The notes beneath the pieces were generated by a model that did no database searches, was not told the DNA's origin, and saw only the letters and a program-made list of their open reading frames with translations. A program made the translations under genes and the position numbers. Positions 25,207-38,102 of a DNA stretch of 64,000 nt are shown here, piece by piece; within the stretch, counting starts at the first letter, position 1, and every line of letters begins with the position of its first letter. The stretch spans positions 1-64,000 of the forward strand of contig NZ_JABGCL010000009.1 of the NCBI RefSeq assembly GCF_019800005.1, given 5' to 3'. This DNA comes from Geminicoccus harenae (GTDB taxonomy: Bacteria > Pseudomonadota > Alphaproteobacteria > Geminicoccales > Geminicoccaceae).

Positions 25207-25944
25207 ATGGGCAGGGTCGAGATCCATCGGGCGAACCCTTCCGGCCGGGACCTGGCGGTGGGCGACATCCACGGCCATTTCAGCCGGCTGGAGGCGGCAC
25301 TGGCGCGCGTCGACTTCGATCCCGCGGTCGACCGGCTGTTCTCGGTGGGTGACCTGGTCGACCGGGGGCCGGAAAGCGAGCAGGTCCTGGCTTGGCTGGC
25401 AAAGCCCTGGTTCCATGCGGTCCGGGGCAACCATGACGACTATGCGATCCGCTTCGCCAAGGGGAATCCGGTGGACGCGGACAACTACCGCCAGAATGGC
25501 GGCGGCTGGTTCATGGCCCTGCCGGAGGAGCGCCAGGGGGAGATCGGCGCCGCCCTGGAGTTGCTGCCGATCGCACGGGAGGTCGAGACGGCGCGGGGGC
25601 CGGTGGGCCTGGTCCATGCCGACTGCCCGCTGCCGGACTGGCGGATGCTCTGCGACCAGCTGGAGAATCCCGAGAGCCGGCGGGCTGCGGGCGAGCTGGA
25701 GGACCAGTGCATCTGGTCGCGCCGCCGGATCGAGGAACAGGACCTCGCCCCGATCAGGAATGTGCGCGCGGTCGTGGTCGGCCACACCCCGCTCCGCCAG
25801 GCCGTGGCGCTGGGCAATGTCTATCATATCGACACGGCCGGCTGGCTGCCGCAGGGCCGCTTCACCCTGCTGGACCTGGCGACGCTGGAGCCGGTCGGCG
25901 GCGACCCGGTCCTGGTGATCCCGCCGGAGCGCGGCCAGGGGTGA
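25207..25944 (+). CDS. metallophosphoesterase (PrpA/B- or Ser/Thr-phosphatase-like)
   Basis: 245 residues. All the signature motifs of calcineurin-like phosphoesterases are visible: GDIHGHF (19-25), GDLVDRGPES (about 48-57), GNHDDY (about 74-79), and a later GHTP (192-195) with H207 in YHIDTAG. These residues bind two metal ions. The family includes protein phosphatases and diadenosine polyphosphatases, so the substrate is open. The ATG at 25207 gives a compact protein starting 18 residues before the first metal motif. It is 83 nt after the autotransporter stop, on the same strand, and may be read from its own promoter. Confidence 0.9.
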   Translation: MGRVEIHRANPSGRDLAVGDIHGHFSRLEAALARVDFDPAVDRLFSVGDLVDRGPESEQVLAWLAKPWFHAVRGNHDDYAIRFAKGNPVDADNYRQNGGGWFMALPEERQGEIGAALELLPIAREVETARGPVGLVHADCPLPDWRMLCDQLENPESRRAAGELEDQCIWSRRRIEEQDLAPIRNVRAVVVGHTPLRQAVALGNVYHIDTAGWLPQGRFTLLDLATLEPVGGDPVLVIPPERGQG

Positions 25945-26047
25945 GCTTGGGAGTTGATCGGCGCGCCCGCGGGTCTACCGTCGCCACCACCGGCCCGGCC
26001 GGCAACCCGGCCGCCCTGCCCCTTTGATCGAGAACGGAGCCCAAGCG

Positions 26048-27079
26048 ATGCGCGGCGTCGTCATTCATGCGCCCAAAGATCTGCGGATCGACGAGGTCGC
26101 CCCCCCATCCCCCGGCCCCGGCGAGGTCCGGGTGGAGATCGCCGCCGGCGGGATCTGCGGCTCCGACCTGCACTATTACCGCCATGGCGGCTTCGGCGTC
26201 GTGCGCATCAAGGAGCCCATGGTGCTCGGCCACGAGATCGCCGGCACGGTCGCCGAGCTGGGCCCGGACGTGGCGTCGCGCACGGTCGGCCAGCGGGTCG
26301 CGGTCAACCCGAGCCGGCCCTGCGGCCAGTGCCGCTACTGCCAGGAGGGCCTGCACAACCAGTGCCTCGACATGCGCTTTCTGGGCAGCGCCATGCGCAT
26401 GCCCCATGTGCAGGGCGGGTTCTGCCAGAGCCTGGTCGTGTCCGCAGCCCAGGCCGTCCCGATCGCCGACCGGCTGAGCTGGAGCGAAGCGGCCATGGCC
26501 GAGCCGCTGGCGGTCTGCCTCCATGCCGCGCGCCGGGCCGGGCCGCTCCTGGGCAAGCGCGTGCTGGTCACCGGCTGCGGGCCGATCGGCGTGCTCGCCG
26601 TGATGTGCGCGCGGCTCGCCGGCGCCTCGCTGATCGTGGCCACCGACATCGCACCGGAGCCTCTGGCCCTGGCCAGACGCATCGGGGCCACTGAAGCGCT
26701 GGACACGGCCGGCAGCCCCGATGCGCTGGCTCCCTACACTGCCGACAAGGGCAGCTTCGACGTGCTGTTCGAGGCCTCGGGCAGCGAGGCGGCGGTGCGT
26801 GGCGCACTCGATGTGCTGCGCCCGCAGGGCGTCATCGTCCAGCTCGGCATCGGCGGCGACATGACCTTGCCGATCAACACGATCGTCGCCAAGGAACTGC
26901 AACTGCGCGGCACGTTCCGCTTCGACGAGGAGTTCGCGCTGGCGGTGGAGCTGATGGGCCAGGGCCTGATCGACGTCACGCCCCTGCTCACCGCGAGCAT
27001 CCCGTTCGAATCGGCGATCGAGGCCTTCGAGCTGGCCTCCGACCGCTCCCGCGCGATGAAGGTGCAGCTCACGTTCTGA
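26048..27079 (+). CDS. zinc-dependent alcohol dehydrogenase, L-idonate 5-dehydrogenase-like
   Basis: 343 residues, medium-chain dehydrogenase. A catalytic zinc site ([14 protein letters not shown], about residues 35-48; GHEIAG about 62-67), four cysteines of the structural zinc lobe ([15 protein letters not shown], about 90-104) and the NAD(P) Rossmann fold ([21 protein letters not shown]) are all present. The CGSDLHYY-type sequence and overall length fit L-idonate 5-dehydrogenase and close sorbitol dehydrogenase relatives. The reaction would be oxidation of a sugar acid or polyol to a keto compound. GGAGCC precedes the ATG at 26048. The next genes are phosphoketolase and glycogen phosphorylase, so it may feed sugar acids into central carbon metabolism. 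Confidence 0.85.
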   Translation: MRGVVIHAPKDLRIDEVAPPSPGPGEVRVEIAAGGICGSDLHYYRHGGFGVVRIKEPMVLGHEIAGTVAELGPDVASRTVGQRVAVNPSRPCGQCRYCQEGLHNQCLDMRFLGSAMRMPHVQGGFCQSLVVSAAQAVPIADRLSWSEAAMAEPLAVCLHAARRAGPLLGKRVLVTGCGPIGVLAVMCARLAGASLIVATDIAPEPLALARRIGATEALDTAGSPDALAPYTADKGSFDVLFEASGSEAAVRGALDVLRPQGVIVQLGIGGDMTLPINTIVAKELQLRGTFRFDEEFALAVELMGQGLIDVTPLLTASIPFESAIEAFELASDRSRAMKVQLTF

Positions 27080-27342
27080 GGGGGGCGATCCCGCGCCGCT
27101 GCAGCCGGGACCGCGGGAGGCGAAGCCATGGGCACGTCGCAACCATCGCATCGGCCGTGTCTTTCCTACGCGTGCCGGGCAGTCGCAGGGCACCGGCGGA
27201 ACATCCGGCGGCAGCCGAGGCTGGTTGGCGGATCGGCTGCGGGACGCCCGGCAGGGACATCGAGGTGCTGGCGGACCAGAAGTCGACATCCTGCCTGCCG
27301 CCGCATCGAGCGCATCAACGACGGGACGACCAGGGGCCGGCC

Positions 27343-29748
27343 ATGACCAATGCCTTATCCGACCAGGAACGCGGGCTGATCGACGCCTACTGGCGCGCGG
27401 CCAACTATCTGTCGGTCGGCCAGATCTATCTCTACGACAACCCGCTGCTCAAGAAGCCCCTGGCCAAGGAGCACATCAAGCCGCGCCTGCTGGGCCACTG
27501 GGGCACCACGCCTGGGCTGAACTTCATCTACGTGCACCTGAACCGGCTGATCCGGCAGCACGACCTGGACATGATCTACATCACCGGGCCTGGCCATGGC
27601 GGCCCGGCCCTGGTGGCCAACGCCTATCTGGAGGGCACCTACAGCGAGGTCTATCCGAACGTCTCGCAGGACGAGGCGGGCCTGAAGCGCCTGTTCACCC
27701 AGTTCTCCTTCCCGGGCGGCATCCCCAGCCATGTGGCGCCCGAGACGCCGGGCTCGATCCACGAGGGCGGCGAGCTCGGCTATTCGCTCTCCCATGCGTT
27801 CGGTGCCGCGTTCGACAATCCCGACCTGATCGTCGCCTGCGTGGTCGGCGATGGCGAGGCGGAGACCGGGGCGCTGGCGACGAGCTGGCATTCCAACAAG
27901 TTCCTGAACCCGGTCAGCGACGGCGTGGTCCTGCCGATCCTGCACCTGAACGGCTACAAGATCGCCAGCCCCTGCGTGCTGGCCCGGATCAGCCACGAGG
28001 AGCTGGACCAGCTCTTCCGCGGCTATGGCTACACGCCGCATTTCGTCGAGGGCGACGACCCGGCGACGATGCACGAGCTGATGGCGGCGACCCTGGACCG
28101 GGTGCTGGCCGAGATCCGCCAGATCAAGGAGGACGCCGCGGCCAACGGCGTCACGGCCCGTCCCCGCTGGCCGATGATCGTGCTGCGCACGCCGAAAGGT
28201 TGGACCTGCCCCAAGGAGATCGACGGCAAGCGCACCGAGGGCTTCTGGCGATCGCACCAGGTGCCGATGGGCGGGATGCACGACAATCCCGACCATGTCC
28301 GCATCCTGGAAGAATGGATGCAGAGCTACCGGCCGGACGAACTCTTCGACGAGACTGGGCGCCTGCAGCCGGAACTGGCCGCCTTGCCGCCGCGAGGTAC
28401 AAGGCGGATGAGCGCCAACCCGCATACCAATGGTGGCGTGCTCCTGCGCGACCTGCGCCTGCCCGATTTTCGCGACTACGCGGTCGAGGTGCCAGCCCCG
28501 GGTGCGGCGGTGGCGGAATCCACCCAGGTCATGGGCCGGTTCCTGCGCGACGTGATGAAGCTGAACCTGGAGGCGCGCAACTTCCGCCTGTTCAGCCCGG
28601 ACGAGAACAACTCCAACCGCTGGCAGGACGTGCTCGACGCGACCGACCGGACCTGGGTCGCGGAGCGCCACGACTATGACGAGCACCTGGCGCCCGATGG
28701 CCGGGTGATGGAGATGCTGAGCGAGCACCAGTGCCAGGGCTGGCTGGAGGGCTATCTGCTCACCGGCCGGCACGGCTTCTTCTCCTGCTACGAGGCGTTC
28801 ATCCACATCGTCGATTCGATGTTCAACCAGCACGCCAAGTGGCTGAAGGTGTGCAACGACATCCGTTGGCGGCGGCCGATCGCGTCGTTGAACTATCTCC
28901 TGTCCAGCCATGTCTGGCGCCAGGACCATAACGGGTTCAGCCACCAGGACCCGGGCTTCATCGACCATGTCGTGAACAAGAAGGCCGAGGTGGTCCGGGT
29001 CTACCTGCCGCCGGACGCCAACTGCCTACTTTCGGTCACCGACCACTGCCTGCGCAGCCGCAACTATGTGAACGTGGTGGTGGCCGGCAAGCAGCCCGCC
29101 CCGCAATGGCTGACCATGGACGAGGCGGTCCGGCACTGCACGGCCGGCCTCGGCATCTGGGAGTGGGCCAGCAACGACCGGGGCGGCGAGCCGGACGTGG
29201 TGATGGCCTGCTGCGGCGACGTGCCGACCCTGGAGACGCTGGCCGCCGTCGACCTGCTGCGCCGCTACGCGCCGGAGCTGAAGGTCCGGGTCGTCAACGT
29301 GGTGAACCTGATGAAGCTGCAGCCCGACAGCGAGCACCCGCACGGGCTGCCGGACAAGGACTTCGATGCGCTGTTCACCACCGACAAGCCGATCATCTTC
29401 GCCTTTCACGGCTATCCCTGGCTGATCCACCGCCTGACCTACCGGCGGACCGGCCACGCCAACCTCCATGTGCGCGGCTACAAGGAGGAAGGCACCACCA
29501 GCACGCCGTTCGACATGTGCGTGATGAACGACATCGACCGCTTCCACCTGGTGGGCGACGTGATCGACCGGGTGCCGAAGCTGGGGGCGCGGGCCGCCTA
29601 TGCCAAGCAGGCGATCCGCGACAAGCTGATCGAGCACAAGGAGTACATCACCAGGCATGGCGACGACATGCCGGAGGTCGCCGGCTGGACCTGGGGCCAA
29701 GCCGGGGCTGCGCCGGCGGCCAGCTCGACCGGGGCGGACAATGTCTGA
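27343..29748 (+). CDS. xfp: xylulose-5-phosphate/fructose-6-phosphate phosphoketolase
   Basis: 801 residues, the typical length. Thiamine diphosphate enzyme that splits xylulose 5-phosphate or fructose 6-phosphate to acetyl phosphate. The N-terminal segment [19 protein letters not shown], the [19 protein letters not shown] motif, and the ThDP/Mg motif [20 protein letters not shown] are all typical, as is [17 protein letters not shown] near the C-terminus. The start at 27343 lies close before the canonical N-terminal helix ([18 protein letters not shown]). Upstream in-frame codons do not look coding. It is followed by glycogen phosphorylase after 65 nt, suggesting a shared transcript. Confidence 0.95.
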   Translation: MTNALSDQERGLIDAYWRAANYLSVGQIYLYDNPLLKKPLAKEHIKPRLLGHWGTTPGLNFIYVHLNRLIRQHDLDMIYITGPGHGGPALVANAYLEGTYSEVYPNVSQDEAGLKRLFTQFSFPGGIPSHVAPETPGSIHEGGELGYSLSHAFGAAFDNPDLIVACVVGDGEAETGALATSWHSNKFLNPVSDGVVLPILHLNGYKIASPCVLARISHEELDQLFRGYGYTPHFVEGDDPATMHELMAATLDRVLAEIRQIKEDAAANGVTARPRWPMIVLRTPKGWTCPKEIDGKRTEGFWRSHQVPMGGMHDNPDHVRILEEWMQSYRPDELFDETGRLQPELAALPPRGTRRMSANPHTNGGVLLRDLRLPDFRDYAVEVPAPGAAVAESTQVMGRFLRDVMKLNLEARNFRLFSPDENNSNRWQDVLDATDRTWVAERHDYDEHLAPDGRVMEMLSEHQCQGWLEGYLLTGRHGFFSCYEAFIHIVDSMFNQHAKWLKVCNDIRWRRPIASLNYLLSSHVWRQDHNGFSHQDPGFIDHVVNKKAEVVRVYLPPDANCLLSVTDHCLRSRNYVNVVVAGKQPAPQWLTMDEAVRHCTAGLGIWEWASNDRGGEPDVVMACCGDVPTLETLAAVDLLRRYAPELKVRVVNVVNLMKLQPDSEHPHGLPDKDFDALFTTDKPIIFAFHGYPWLIHRLTYRRTGHANLHVRGYKEEGTTSTPFDMCVMNDIDRFHLVGDVIDRVPKLGARAAYAKQAIRDKLIEHKEYITRHGDDMPEVAGWTWGQAGAAPAASSTGADNV

Positions 29749-29813
29749 GCCGGCAGGGTCCGGACCGGGCGGTTGAACCGACGCGGCCGGTTCGATCGGG
29801 GAGGAGAAACAGG

Positions 29814-32324
<2,511 letters not shown>

Positions 32325-32481
32325 GCAGGCCATCCGCCGCCATCGCGGACGCCCCTGTCGCGCGCCGCCCCGGCAGCGCGGATGGAACATGCGGCGTCCG
32401 GGGAAGTTCTCGATTAGAGTTGTCCGGACCCCATGGACGAGACGCAGGTTCGTGAAGCTGCCCGCGAGGAGAGGATTGACC

Positions 32482-33150
32482 ATGCGAGGCCCCCTGATGG
32501 TTGCGGTCGCCGGCCTCTCGGTGATCATTCCGGCGGCCGCCGGCGCACAGTCGGAGCAGCCGTCCCCGGCTCCAACAGAGGCTGCAGGAGGCCAGGCCGA
32601 GACGGCCGCGCGTCGCGGGCCGGCGGATCTCTGCCAGGAACTGCTGGCCTTCGTGCAGCGCCCGGAGGAGGAGCGGTCGGAGGAAGATGACTCCCCACCA
32701 CAGGCAGCCACGGCAGTCGAGGCTCCCTCGCAGGAGGAGCCGGCGCCGCAGCCGGAAGGCGGCAACGACGCCTCGCAGGAGGCGTCGGGCATGAGCGGCC
32801 CGATCGCGCCGTCCGGCGCAGGCACGCCCGGTCCGCAGGTCGGGGCCGAGGACGAACCGGCCGGGCAGGAACAGGCTGCGACGCCGGCAGCACAGAAGGC
32901 GGAAGCACCCACGTCGGCGGAAGCGAAGCAGGTCCCAGGCCCGTCCACGGGAGCGGCTGCCCCGCCGCCCACCACCGATCCGAATCCCGCCCAGGTCGAG
33001 AAGGCCCAGGCGGCCGCGCAGACCGGCGACATCGGGCAGTGCCGGGCGGTGGCGCAGGAAATGCGCCGGGCCGGGATCACCATGCCGGCACCCCTTCTGG
33101 CGCTGGCCGCGCTCGATCCGAAGTTCTTCGGGGCGGGGCAGCAGCCCTAG
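32482..33150 (+). CDS. Pro/Ala/Glu-rich exported protein of unknown function
   Basis: 222 residues. An N-terminal signal peptide (MRGPLMVAVAGLSVIIPAAAGA, cleavage before QSEQ) is followed by a short segment with Cys (DLCQELLAFVQ). A long disordered Pro/Ala/Glu/Gln-rich stretch comes next, then a C-terminal helical segment (GDIGQCRAVAQEMRRAG) with a second cysteine. The two cysteines could bond. GAGGAGAGGA lies just upstream of the ATG. I recognise no family; the sequence looks like a periplasmic spacer or cell-wall-spanning protein. It is plus strand, 157 nt after glgP. Confidence 0.65.
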   Translation: MRGPLMVAVAGLSVIIPAAAGAQSEQPSPAPTEAAGGQAETAARRGPADLCQELLAFVQRPEEERSEEDDSPPQAATAVEAPSQEEPAPQPEGGNDASQEASGMSGPIAPSGAGTPGPQVGAEDEPAGQEQAATPAAQKAEAPTSAEAKQVPGPSTGAAAPPPTTDPNPAQVEKAQAAAQTGDIGQCRAVAQEMRRAGITMPAPLLALAALDPKFFGAGQQP

Positions 33151-33261
33151 CCGGGGCAGCGCGGCCATGCGGGCGCGAAGCTGGCCTGCCTCACCGGCAG
33201 CAGCGGGCCACCCGGCTGCCGGTGCCTTGGATCGTCAACTGCCTGACCGTGGAGGTTCTCG

Positions 33262-33456
33262 ATGAAGGTGTTCCTGGTAAGCGCCGTTGTGGCCATTCTC
33301 CTGGCCGTGGCGGTATCGGCCATCCTCGGCCAGTTCCACGAGCCCGCCTATCAGCGCTTTGCGGGCAGCGGCGCCTATGTCGATCATCCCGGGCACAACC
33401 TGGTCGGCCCCGACTGGTCCGGCCTGGCTCCCGTCCCGCCCGCACAGGAATCCTGA
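33262..33456 (+). CDS. small single-pass membrane protein
   Basis: 64 residues. One N-terminal hydrophobic helix (VFLVSAVVAILLAVAVSAIL) is followed by a soluble tail with Tyr, Gly and Pro (EPAYQRFAGSGAYVDHPGHNLVG). GGAGG lies 8 nt before the ATG, which supports it being a real gene. Similar short proteins with a Tyr/Gly-rich tail occur in alphaproteobacteria, without known function as far as I know. It is convergent with the fdh operon. Confidence 0.6.
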   Translation: MKVFLVSAVVAILLAVAVSAILGQFHEPAYQRFAGSGAYVDHPGHNLVGPDWSGLAPVPPAQES

Positions 33457-33503
33457 AGCGGCGGGCGCGCCCGAGCGGCGCGCCCTCCCCGGCACCTCGT
33501 CGA

Positions 33504-34481
33504 CTATCGGCGCAACTGCTCCTCGACCCACAGGTCGTGATGGGCCCTGGCCCAGGCGACGTCGACCTCGCCGCTGCCCATCGCGTCATAGGCACCCTCC
33601 ATGCCGAGCGTGCCGATATAGATGTGGAAGATGATCACGGCGATGAACAAGAAGCCCACCACCGAGTGGACGACCTGCGTGATCTGCATCCCGTTGACGC
33701 CGAACGCCGCGAACGGGAAGAGCAGCATGATGCCGGTGACCGACATGACGATGCCGGCCAGGGCCACCCACCAGAAGATCAGCTTCTGACCGGCATTGAA
33801 GCGGCCGGCACTGGGATGGGTGTTGTTGAACACGCCCCCGCCCGCCTTCAGCCAGGCCCAGTCGACCCCGCGCTTTGGGAAGTTGTCCTTCACCCAGACC
33901 ACGATCATGAACAGGACGCCCAGCATGAACGGCCATGCCAGGTAGTTGTGCGCATACTTGCCCCACTGGGACAGGGTCCCGAATGCGTCGGGGCCGATCA
34001 GCGGCATCAGGTAGCGCTTGCCGAAGATGTAGTTGATGCCGCTCAGCGCCAGGATGATGAAGCTGACCGCAGTCAGCCAGTGGGTGAAGCGCTCGAACAC
34101 GTTGAAGCGGAGGATCTTGATGCCGGAGACCTCGTCCGCCTGGATCGGCCCCTTGACCAGGTAGACCCCGCCCAGCAGGAGGACCACCGCCAGGATCAGG
34201 ATGCCGGCGCCCCAGGGCAGCCAGGATTCATGGAAGACCCGCCACTGCCGGCCCTGTGGCTGCTCCAGGACCGCGAGCTTCGGGTCGGGCTGGGCGAGAT
34301 AGCCCTGGAGCTTGCCTTCCTGCTGGAGCAGGTCATCCGCCTGGACGGACATGGCGGTCGGGTTGACCGCCTGGGCCCCGGCTTCCTGGGCCCCTGCCGG
34401 CCCGGTCATGGCCGGGAGGCAAGCGACGGCGAGGGCGATCATGACGACCAGCGCCCGGATCCGGTTCAGTCCATGGGTCAC
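33504..34481 (-). CDS. formate dehydrogenase cytochrome b (gamma) subunit
   Basis: 325 residues. It starts at a GTG (34481) with a perfect AGGAGG about 5 nt upstream, so the GTG is well supported. An N-terminal hydrophobic helix (IRALVVMIALAVACLPAMTGPAGA) looks like a signal peptide. The C-terminal half has about four membrane helices of the b556 type with histidines suited to bind haem b (FERFTHWLTAVSFIILALSG, YAHNYLAWPFMLGVLFMIVV, and QVVHSVVGFLFIAVIIFHIYIG). It anchors the FDH complex in the membrane and passes electrons to quinone. It is the last gene of the fdh structural operon. Confidence 0.9.
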   Translation of the reverse strand: MTHGLNRIRALVVMIALAVACLPAMTGPAGAQEAGAQAVNPTAMSVQADDLLQQEGKLQGYLAQPDPKLAVLEQPQGRQWRVFHESWLPWGAGILILAVVLLLGGVYLVKGPIQADEVSGIKILRFNVFERFTHWLTAVSFIILALSGINYIFGKRYLMPLIGPDAFGTLSQWGKYAHNYLAWPFMLGVLFMIVVWVKDNFPKRGVDWAWLKAGGGVFNNTHPSAGRFNAGQKLIFWWVALAGIVMSVTGIMLLFPFAAFGVNGMQITQVVHSVVGFLFIAVIIFHIYIGTLGMEGAYDAMGSGEVDVAWARAHHDLWVEEQLRR

Positions 34482-34538
34482 GGGATCCTCCTGTACGGCT
34501 CCTGGAGCGATGTCGGCCGGGTGTGCGGCACTTCCTGG

Positions 34539-35138
34539 TCAGGTGACGGTGATCGTTTCGCCGTAGGCGGTCTTCCAGCCCCAGGCACCCGACCCGTAGC
34601 CGCGCGTCACCACCCGCTCCTTGTAGATCTGCGCGATGATCTCGCCGTCACCGGCGAGCAGCGCCTTGGTCGAGCACATCTCCGCGCATAGCGGCAGCTT
34701 GCCCTCGGCCAGCCGGTTCGAGCCGTAGCGGACATACTCCGCCTCCGACAGGTCCGCGTCCGGCCCGCCGGCGCAGTAGGTGCATTTGTCCATCTTGCCG
34801 CGCGAGCCGAAATTCGTGGCCTGGGGGAATTGCGGCGCGCCGAACGGGCAGGCGTAGAAGCAGTAGCCGCAGCCGATGCATATTTCCTTGGAGTGGAGCA
34901 CCAGGCCGTCATCGGTCGCGTGGAAGCAGTCGACCGGGCAGACCGCCGCGCAGGGCGCGTTGGTGCAGTGCATGCACGCCATCGACACCGAGCGCTCGCC
35001 CGGCTTGCCGTCGTTGATGGTGACGACCCGGCGGCGGTTGATGCCCCAAGGCACGTCGTGCTCGTTCTTGCAGGCGGTGACGCAGGCGTTGCAGTCGATG
35101 CAGCGGTTCGCGTCGCACAGGAATTTCAAGCGAGCCAT
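34539..35138 (-). CDS. formate dehydrogenase iron-sulfur (beta) subunit
   Basis: 199 residues from the ATG at 35138. It carries four cysteine clusters for four [4Fe-4S] centres: CIDCNACVTACKNEHDVPWG at the N-terminus, then CMHCTNAPCAAVCP, CIGCGYCFYACPFG, and the C-terminal CTYCAGG ... CAEMC set. This layout fits the electron-transfer subunit of membrane-bound FDH. There is no C-terminal membrane helix, unlike E. coli FdnH (known to have one), so anchoring must rest on the cytochrome b subunit. It follows the catalytic subunit gene after 17 nt. Confidence 0.93.
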   Translation of the reverse strand: MARLKFLCDANRCIDCNACVTACKNEHDVPWGINRRRVVTINDGKPGERSVSMACMHCTNAPCAAVCPVDCFHATDDGLVLHSKEICIGCGYCFYACPFGAPQFPQATNFGSRGKMDKCTYCAGGPDADLSEAEYVRYGSNRLAEGKLPLCAEMCSTKALLAGDGEIIAQIYKERVVTRGYGSGAWGWKTAYGETITVT

Positions 35139-35155
35139 GCGTGCTCCCCTCCGCT

Positions 35156-38098
35156 TCAGACTGGCTGGATCTGGCAAAGCGTGGCCTTGCCCTCGTGCAT
35201 GTTGGTCACCGGGTCGTAGCCATAGGTGGTGACCGTGTTGGCGCTCTCGCCCAGCACCACCGGATCGGTGTTGCCGGGATAGCGGTGGCGGAGATCCTCG
35301 CCCTGGTACCAGCCGGCGAAATGGAACGGCATGAAGGCCACGCCCTTGCCGACCCGCTCGGTCACCAGGGCCTTCACCTTGACCCGCGCCTCGTTCTCCG
35401 CACCCGACACCCAGACGAAGCTGCCGTTCTGGATGCCGCGGTCGGCGGCATCGGCCGGGTTGATCTCCACGTACATGTCCTGCTGCAGCTCGGCGAGCCA
35501 GCGGTTGGAGCGGGTCTCCTCGCCGCCGCCCTCGTACTCGACCAGCCGGCCCGAGGTCAGGATGATCGGGAAGTTCTGGGCGAGGTTGGACTCGACGGCC
35601 GCCTGCTGCACCGAGAAGCCCAGGTTGGGCAGGCGGAACTGGCGCTCGTCCGGGCGGGTCGGGTAGTCGGCCACCAGGTCCGGGCGGGGCGAATAGACCG
35701 GCTCGCGATGGACCGGCACCGGGTCGGGCAGGTTCCAGGCATTGGCCCGCGCCTTGCCATTGCCGTAGGGCGACACGCCATGGTCCAGGCAGACGCGCTG
35801 GATGCCGCCCGAGAGGTCGGTGGCCCAGCTTACCGTGTCGATGTCGTTGCCGCCGATGCGTTCGATGACCGCCAGCTCCTCCGGGGTCAGGTCCTGGTCC
35901 CAGCCGAGCTTCCTGAGCACTCCCATCGTGATCTCGGGATAGCCGTCGGTCAGCTCGGAGCCCGCGGAGAAGGAGCCCTCGCTCAGGAGGGTCTCGCCGT
36001 TGCGCTCGACGCCGAAGCGGGCGCGGAAGGTGCCGCCGCCATCCTTCACATGGAGGCTGGTGTTGTAGAGGACCGCGGAGCCGGGATGGCGGATCTCCGG
36101 CTTGCCCCAGCACGGCCAGGGCAGGCCGTAATAGTCGCCGCCGACCTCGGGGTCGTCCATCGGTGCGCGCAGGGAGACCAGGTCGAACTTGCCCTGGTTC
36201 TTCATGTGCGCCTTGAGGCGTTCCGGGGACTGGCCGCAATAACCGGTGGACCAGCCGCCCCGGTTGATCTCGCGCAGGATGTCCTCGGGGAGCGGCACGC
36301 CGTTCTCGACCTTGATGTTCTTGAACATCTGGTCGGCGAAGCCGAGCTTGACCGCGAACCGGTAGAGGATCTCGTAGTCGTTCTTCGATTCGAAGATCGG
36401 CGGCACGATCTGCTCGCCCCACTGGAGCGAACGGTTCGAGGCGGTCCGGCAGCCGTCCATCTCGAGCGAGGTGCAGGCCGGCAGCAGATACATGTTGTCG
36501 GCGCGCTGCGACATCGAGGCGAACGAGGTCGGGTGCGGATCCACGACCACGAGCAGGTCCAGGCTCTCCACGCCCTTCACCGCCTCGGACATGCGGGTGA
36601 CGGTGTTGCCGCCATGGCCCATCACGAACATGGCCTTGAGCGGGCTGCGCTGGTCGATCTGCTCTTCGGGCAGGAGGACCGCGTCGAACCACCTGGTCGA
36701 GGTGAGGCCCGGCGTCTCCATGTTCTCCTTGCGGCTGCGCGCCTTGCGGCCGCCCTTGGCCGGCACCTCATCGAAGCGCGACTGCAGCCACTCGTACTCG
36801 ACCTCCCAGACCCGCGCCCAATGCTTCCACGCACCTTCGACCAGGCCGTAGTAGAGCGGCAGGCTGGTGGAATCGAGGCCGAGGTCGGTGGCACCCTGGA
36901 CGTTGGTGTGGCCGCGGAAGATGTTGGCCCCGGTGCCGGGCGCCCCGACATTGGCGGTCGCAAGGCACAGATTGCACAAGGCGCGCACGTTGGCGGTGCC
37001 CACCGAGTGCTGGGTCACCCCCATGCACCAGATGACCGTCGAGGGCTTCTGCTTGGCGAACGTCTCGGCGACGCGCCGCATGGTCTCCGGCGGCACGCCG
37101 GTGACCCGCTCGACCTCGGCCGGCGTCCACTTGGCGACCTCCTTGCGGACGTCGTCCATCCCGTAGACGCGCTGGCTGATGAAGTCCTGGTCCTCCCAGC
37201 CATTCTCGAAGATGTGCCAGAGCAGGCCCCAGGCCACCGCAATGTCGGTGCCGGAGCGGATCCGGACATATTCGGTCGCATGGGCGGCGGTGCGGGTGAA
37301 GCGCGGGTCGATGACGATCAGGTTCGCCCGGTTGATCTCCTTGCCCGCCAGCACGTGCTGCATGGCGATCGGATGCGCTTCCGCCGGATTCCCGCCCATG
37401 ATGATCATGGTCTTGGAATTGCGGATGTCGTTGTAGGAGTTGGTCTGGGCGCCATAGCCCCAGGTGTTGGCGACGCCCGCCACCGTGGTCGAGTGGCAGA
37501 TGCGCGCCTGATGGTCGACCGAGTTGGTGCCCCAGAAGGCGCCGAACTTGCGCAGGAGATAGGCGGCCTCGTTGGTGAACTTCGCCGAGCCCAGCCAGAG
37601 CACGGAATCCGCACCGGCCTTCTCGCGCAGGTCCAGGAGCTTGTCGCCGATCTCGTCGACCGCCTGCTCCCAGCTGATCCGCTGCCACTGGCCGCCTACC
37701 AGCTTCACCGGATATTTCAGGCGCCGCTCGCCGCCGACGATCTCGCGGATCGCGGCACCCTTGGCGCAGTGCGTGCCGCGATTGATCGGGCTTTCCCAGG
37801 ACGGCTCCTGGCCGACCCAGACCCCGTTCACCACCTCGGCGGTGACGGTGCAGCCGACCGAGCAATGGGTGCAGATGTTCTTCCTGATCTGCACCTGCGG
37901 GCCGGAAACGGCGCTGCCCGCGGCCTTGGCCTTCTGGACGGAACCGAGCTGAAGCGAGCCCAGGGCGGCGAGGCCGCCCACCGCCAGGCCCGAGCGGCGC
38001 AGGAAGGCACGGCGGTCCGTGCCCCCGCTCCCCTGGGCCACCATCTCGACCGGCATCCTGGCGCGGCCCGCCTCGCCGCTCCTGCGCTTGATCAGCAT
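35156..38098 (-). CDS. formate dehydrogenase catalytic (alpha) subunit, Cys type, Tat-exported
   Basis: 980 residues. A Tat signal (DRRAFLRRSGLAVGGLAALGS, residues 28-48) indicates export of the folded cofactor-loaded enzyme. The [4Fe-4S] ligands are Cys76, Cys79, Cys83 and Cys111 (CTHCSVGC ... THCAKG). The metal ligand is Cys201 in ARICHSTTVAG; E. coli FdnG has selenocysteine here, so this is a cysteine-type FDH, with His202 conserved next to it. Bis-MGD binding regions follow through the C-terminal domain (GANIFRGHTNVQGATDLG, NDIDTVSWATDLSGG). The substrate is formate, giving CO2. Whether Mo or W is bound cannot be read from the protein itself; the tungstate transporter nearby is relevant. 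Confidence 0.95.
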   Translation of the reverse strand: MLIKRRSGEAGRARMPVEMVAQGSGGTDRRAFLRRSGLAVGGLAALGSLQLGSVQKAKAAGSAVSGPQVQIRKNICTHCSVGCTVTAEVVNGVWVGQEPSWESPINRGTHCAKGAAIREIVGGERRLKYPVKLVGGQWQRISWEQAVDEIGDKLLDLREKAGADSVLWLGSAKFTNEAAYLLRKFGAFWGTNSVDHQARICHSTTVAGVANTWGYGAQTNSYNDIRNSKTMIIMGGNPAEAHPIAMQHVLAGKEINRANLIVIDPRFTRTAAHATEYVRIRSGTDIAVAWGLLWHIFENGWEDQDFISQRVYGMDDVRKEVAKWTPAEVERVTGVPPETMRRVAETFAKQKPSTVIWCMGVTQHSVGTANVRALCNLCLATANVGAPGTGANIFRGHTNVQGATDLGLDSTSLPLYYGLVEGAWKHWARVWEVEYEWLQSRFDEVPAKGGRKARSRKENMETPGLTSTRWFDAVLLPEEQIDQRSPLKAMFVMGHGGNTVTRMSEAVKGVESLDLLVVVDPHPTSFASMSQRADNMYLLPACTSLEMDGCRTASNRSLQWGEQIVPPIFESKNDYEILYRFAVKLGFADQMFKNIKVENGVPLPEDILREINRGGWSTGYCGQSPERLKAHMKNQGKFDLVSLRAPMDDPEVGGDYYGLPWPCWGKPEIRHPGSAVLYNTSLHVKDGGGTFRARFGVERNGETLLSEGSFSAGSELTDGYPEITMGVLRKLGWDQDLTPEELAVIERIGGNDIDTVSWATDLSGGIQRVCLDHGVSPYGNGKARANAWNLPDPVPVHREPVYSPRPDLVADYPTRPDERQFRLPNLGFSVQQAAVESNLAQNFPIILTSGRLVEYEGGGEETRSNRWLAELQQDMYVEINPADAADRGIQNGSFVWVSGAENEARVKVKALVTERVGKGVAFMPFHFAGWYQGEDLRHRYPGNTDPVVLGESANTVTTYGYDPVTNMHEGKATLCQIQPV

Positions 38099-38102
38099 GG
38101 CC

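Noticed and set aside
37496-37498. Possible selenocysteine site in fdhA
   Set aside because: The metal-ligand position is an ordinary cysteine codon (ARICH); no in-frame TGA or SECIS-like need.
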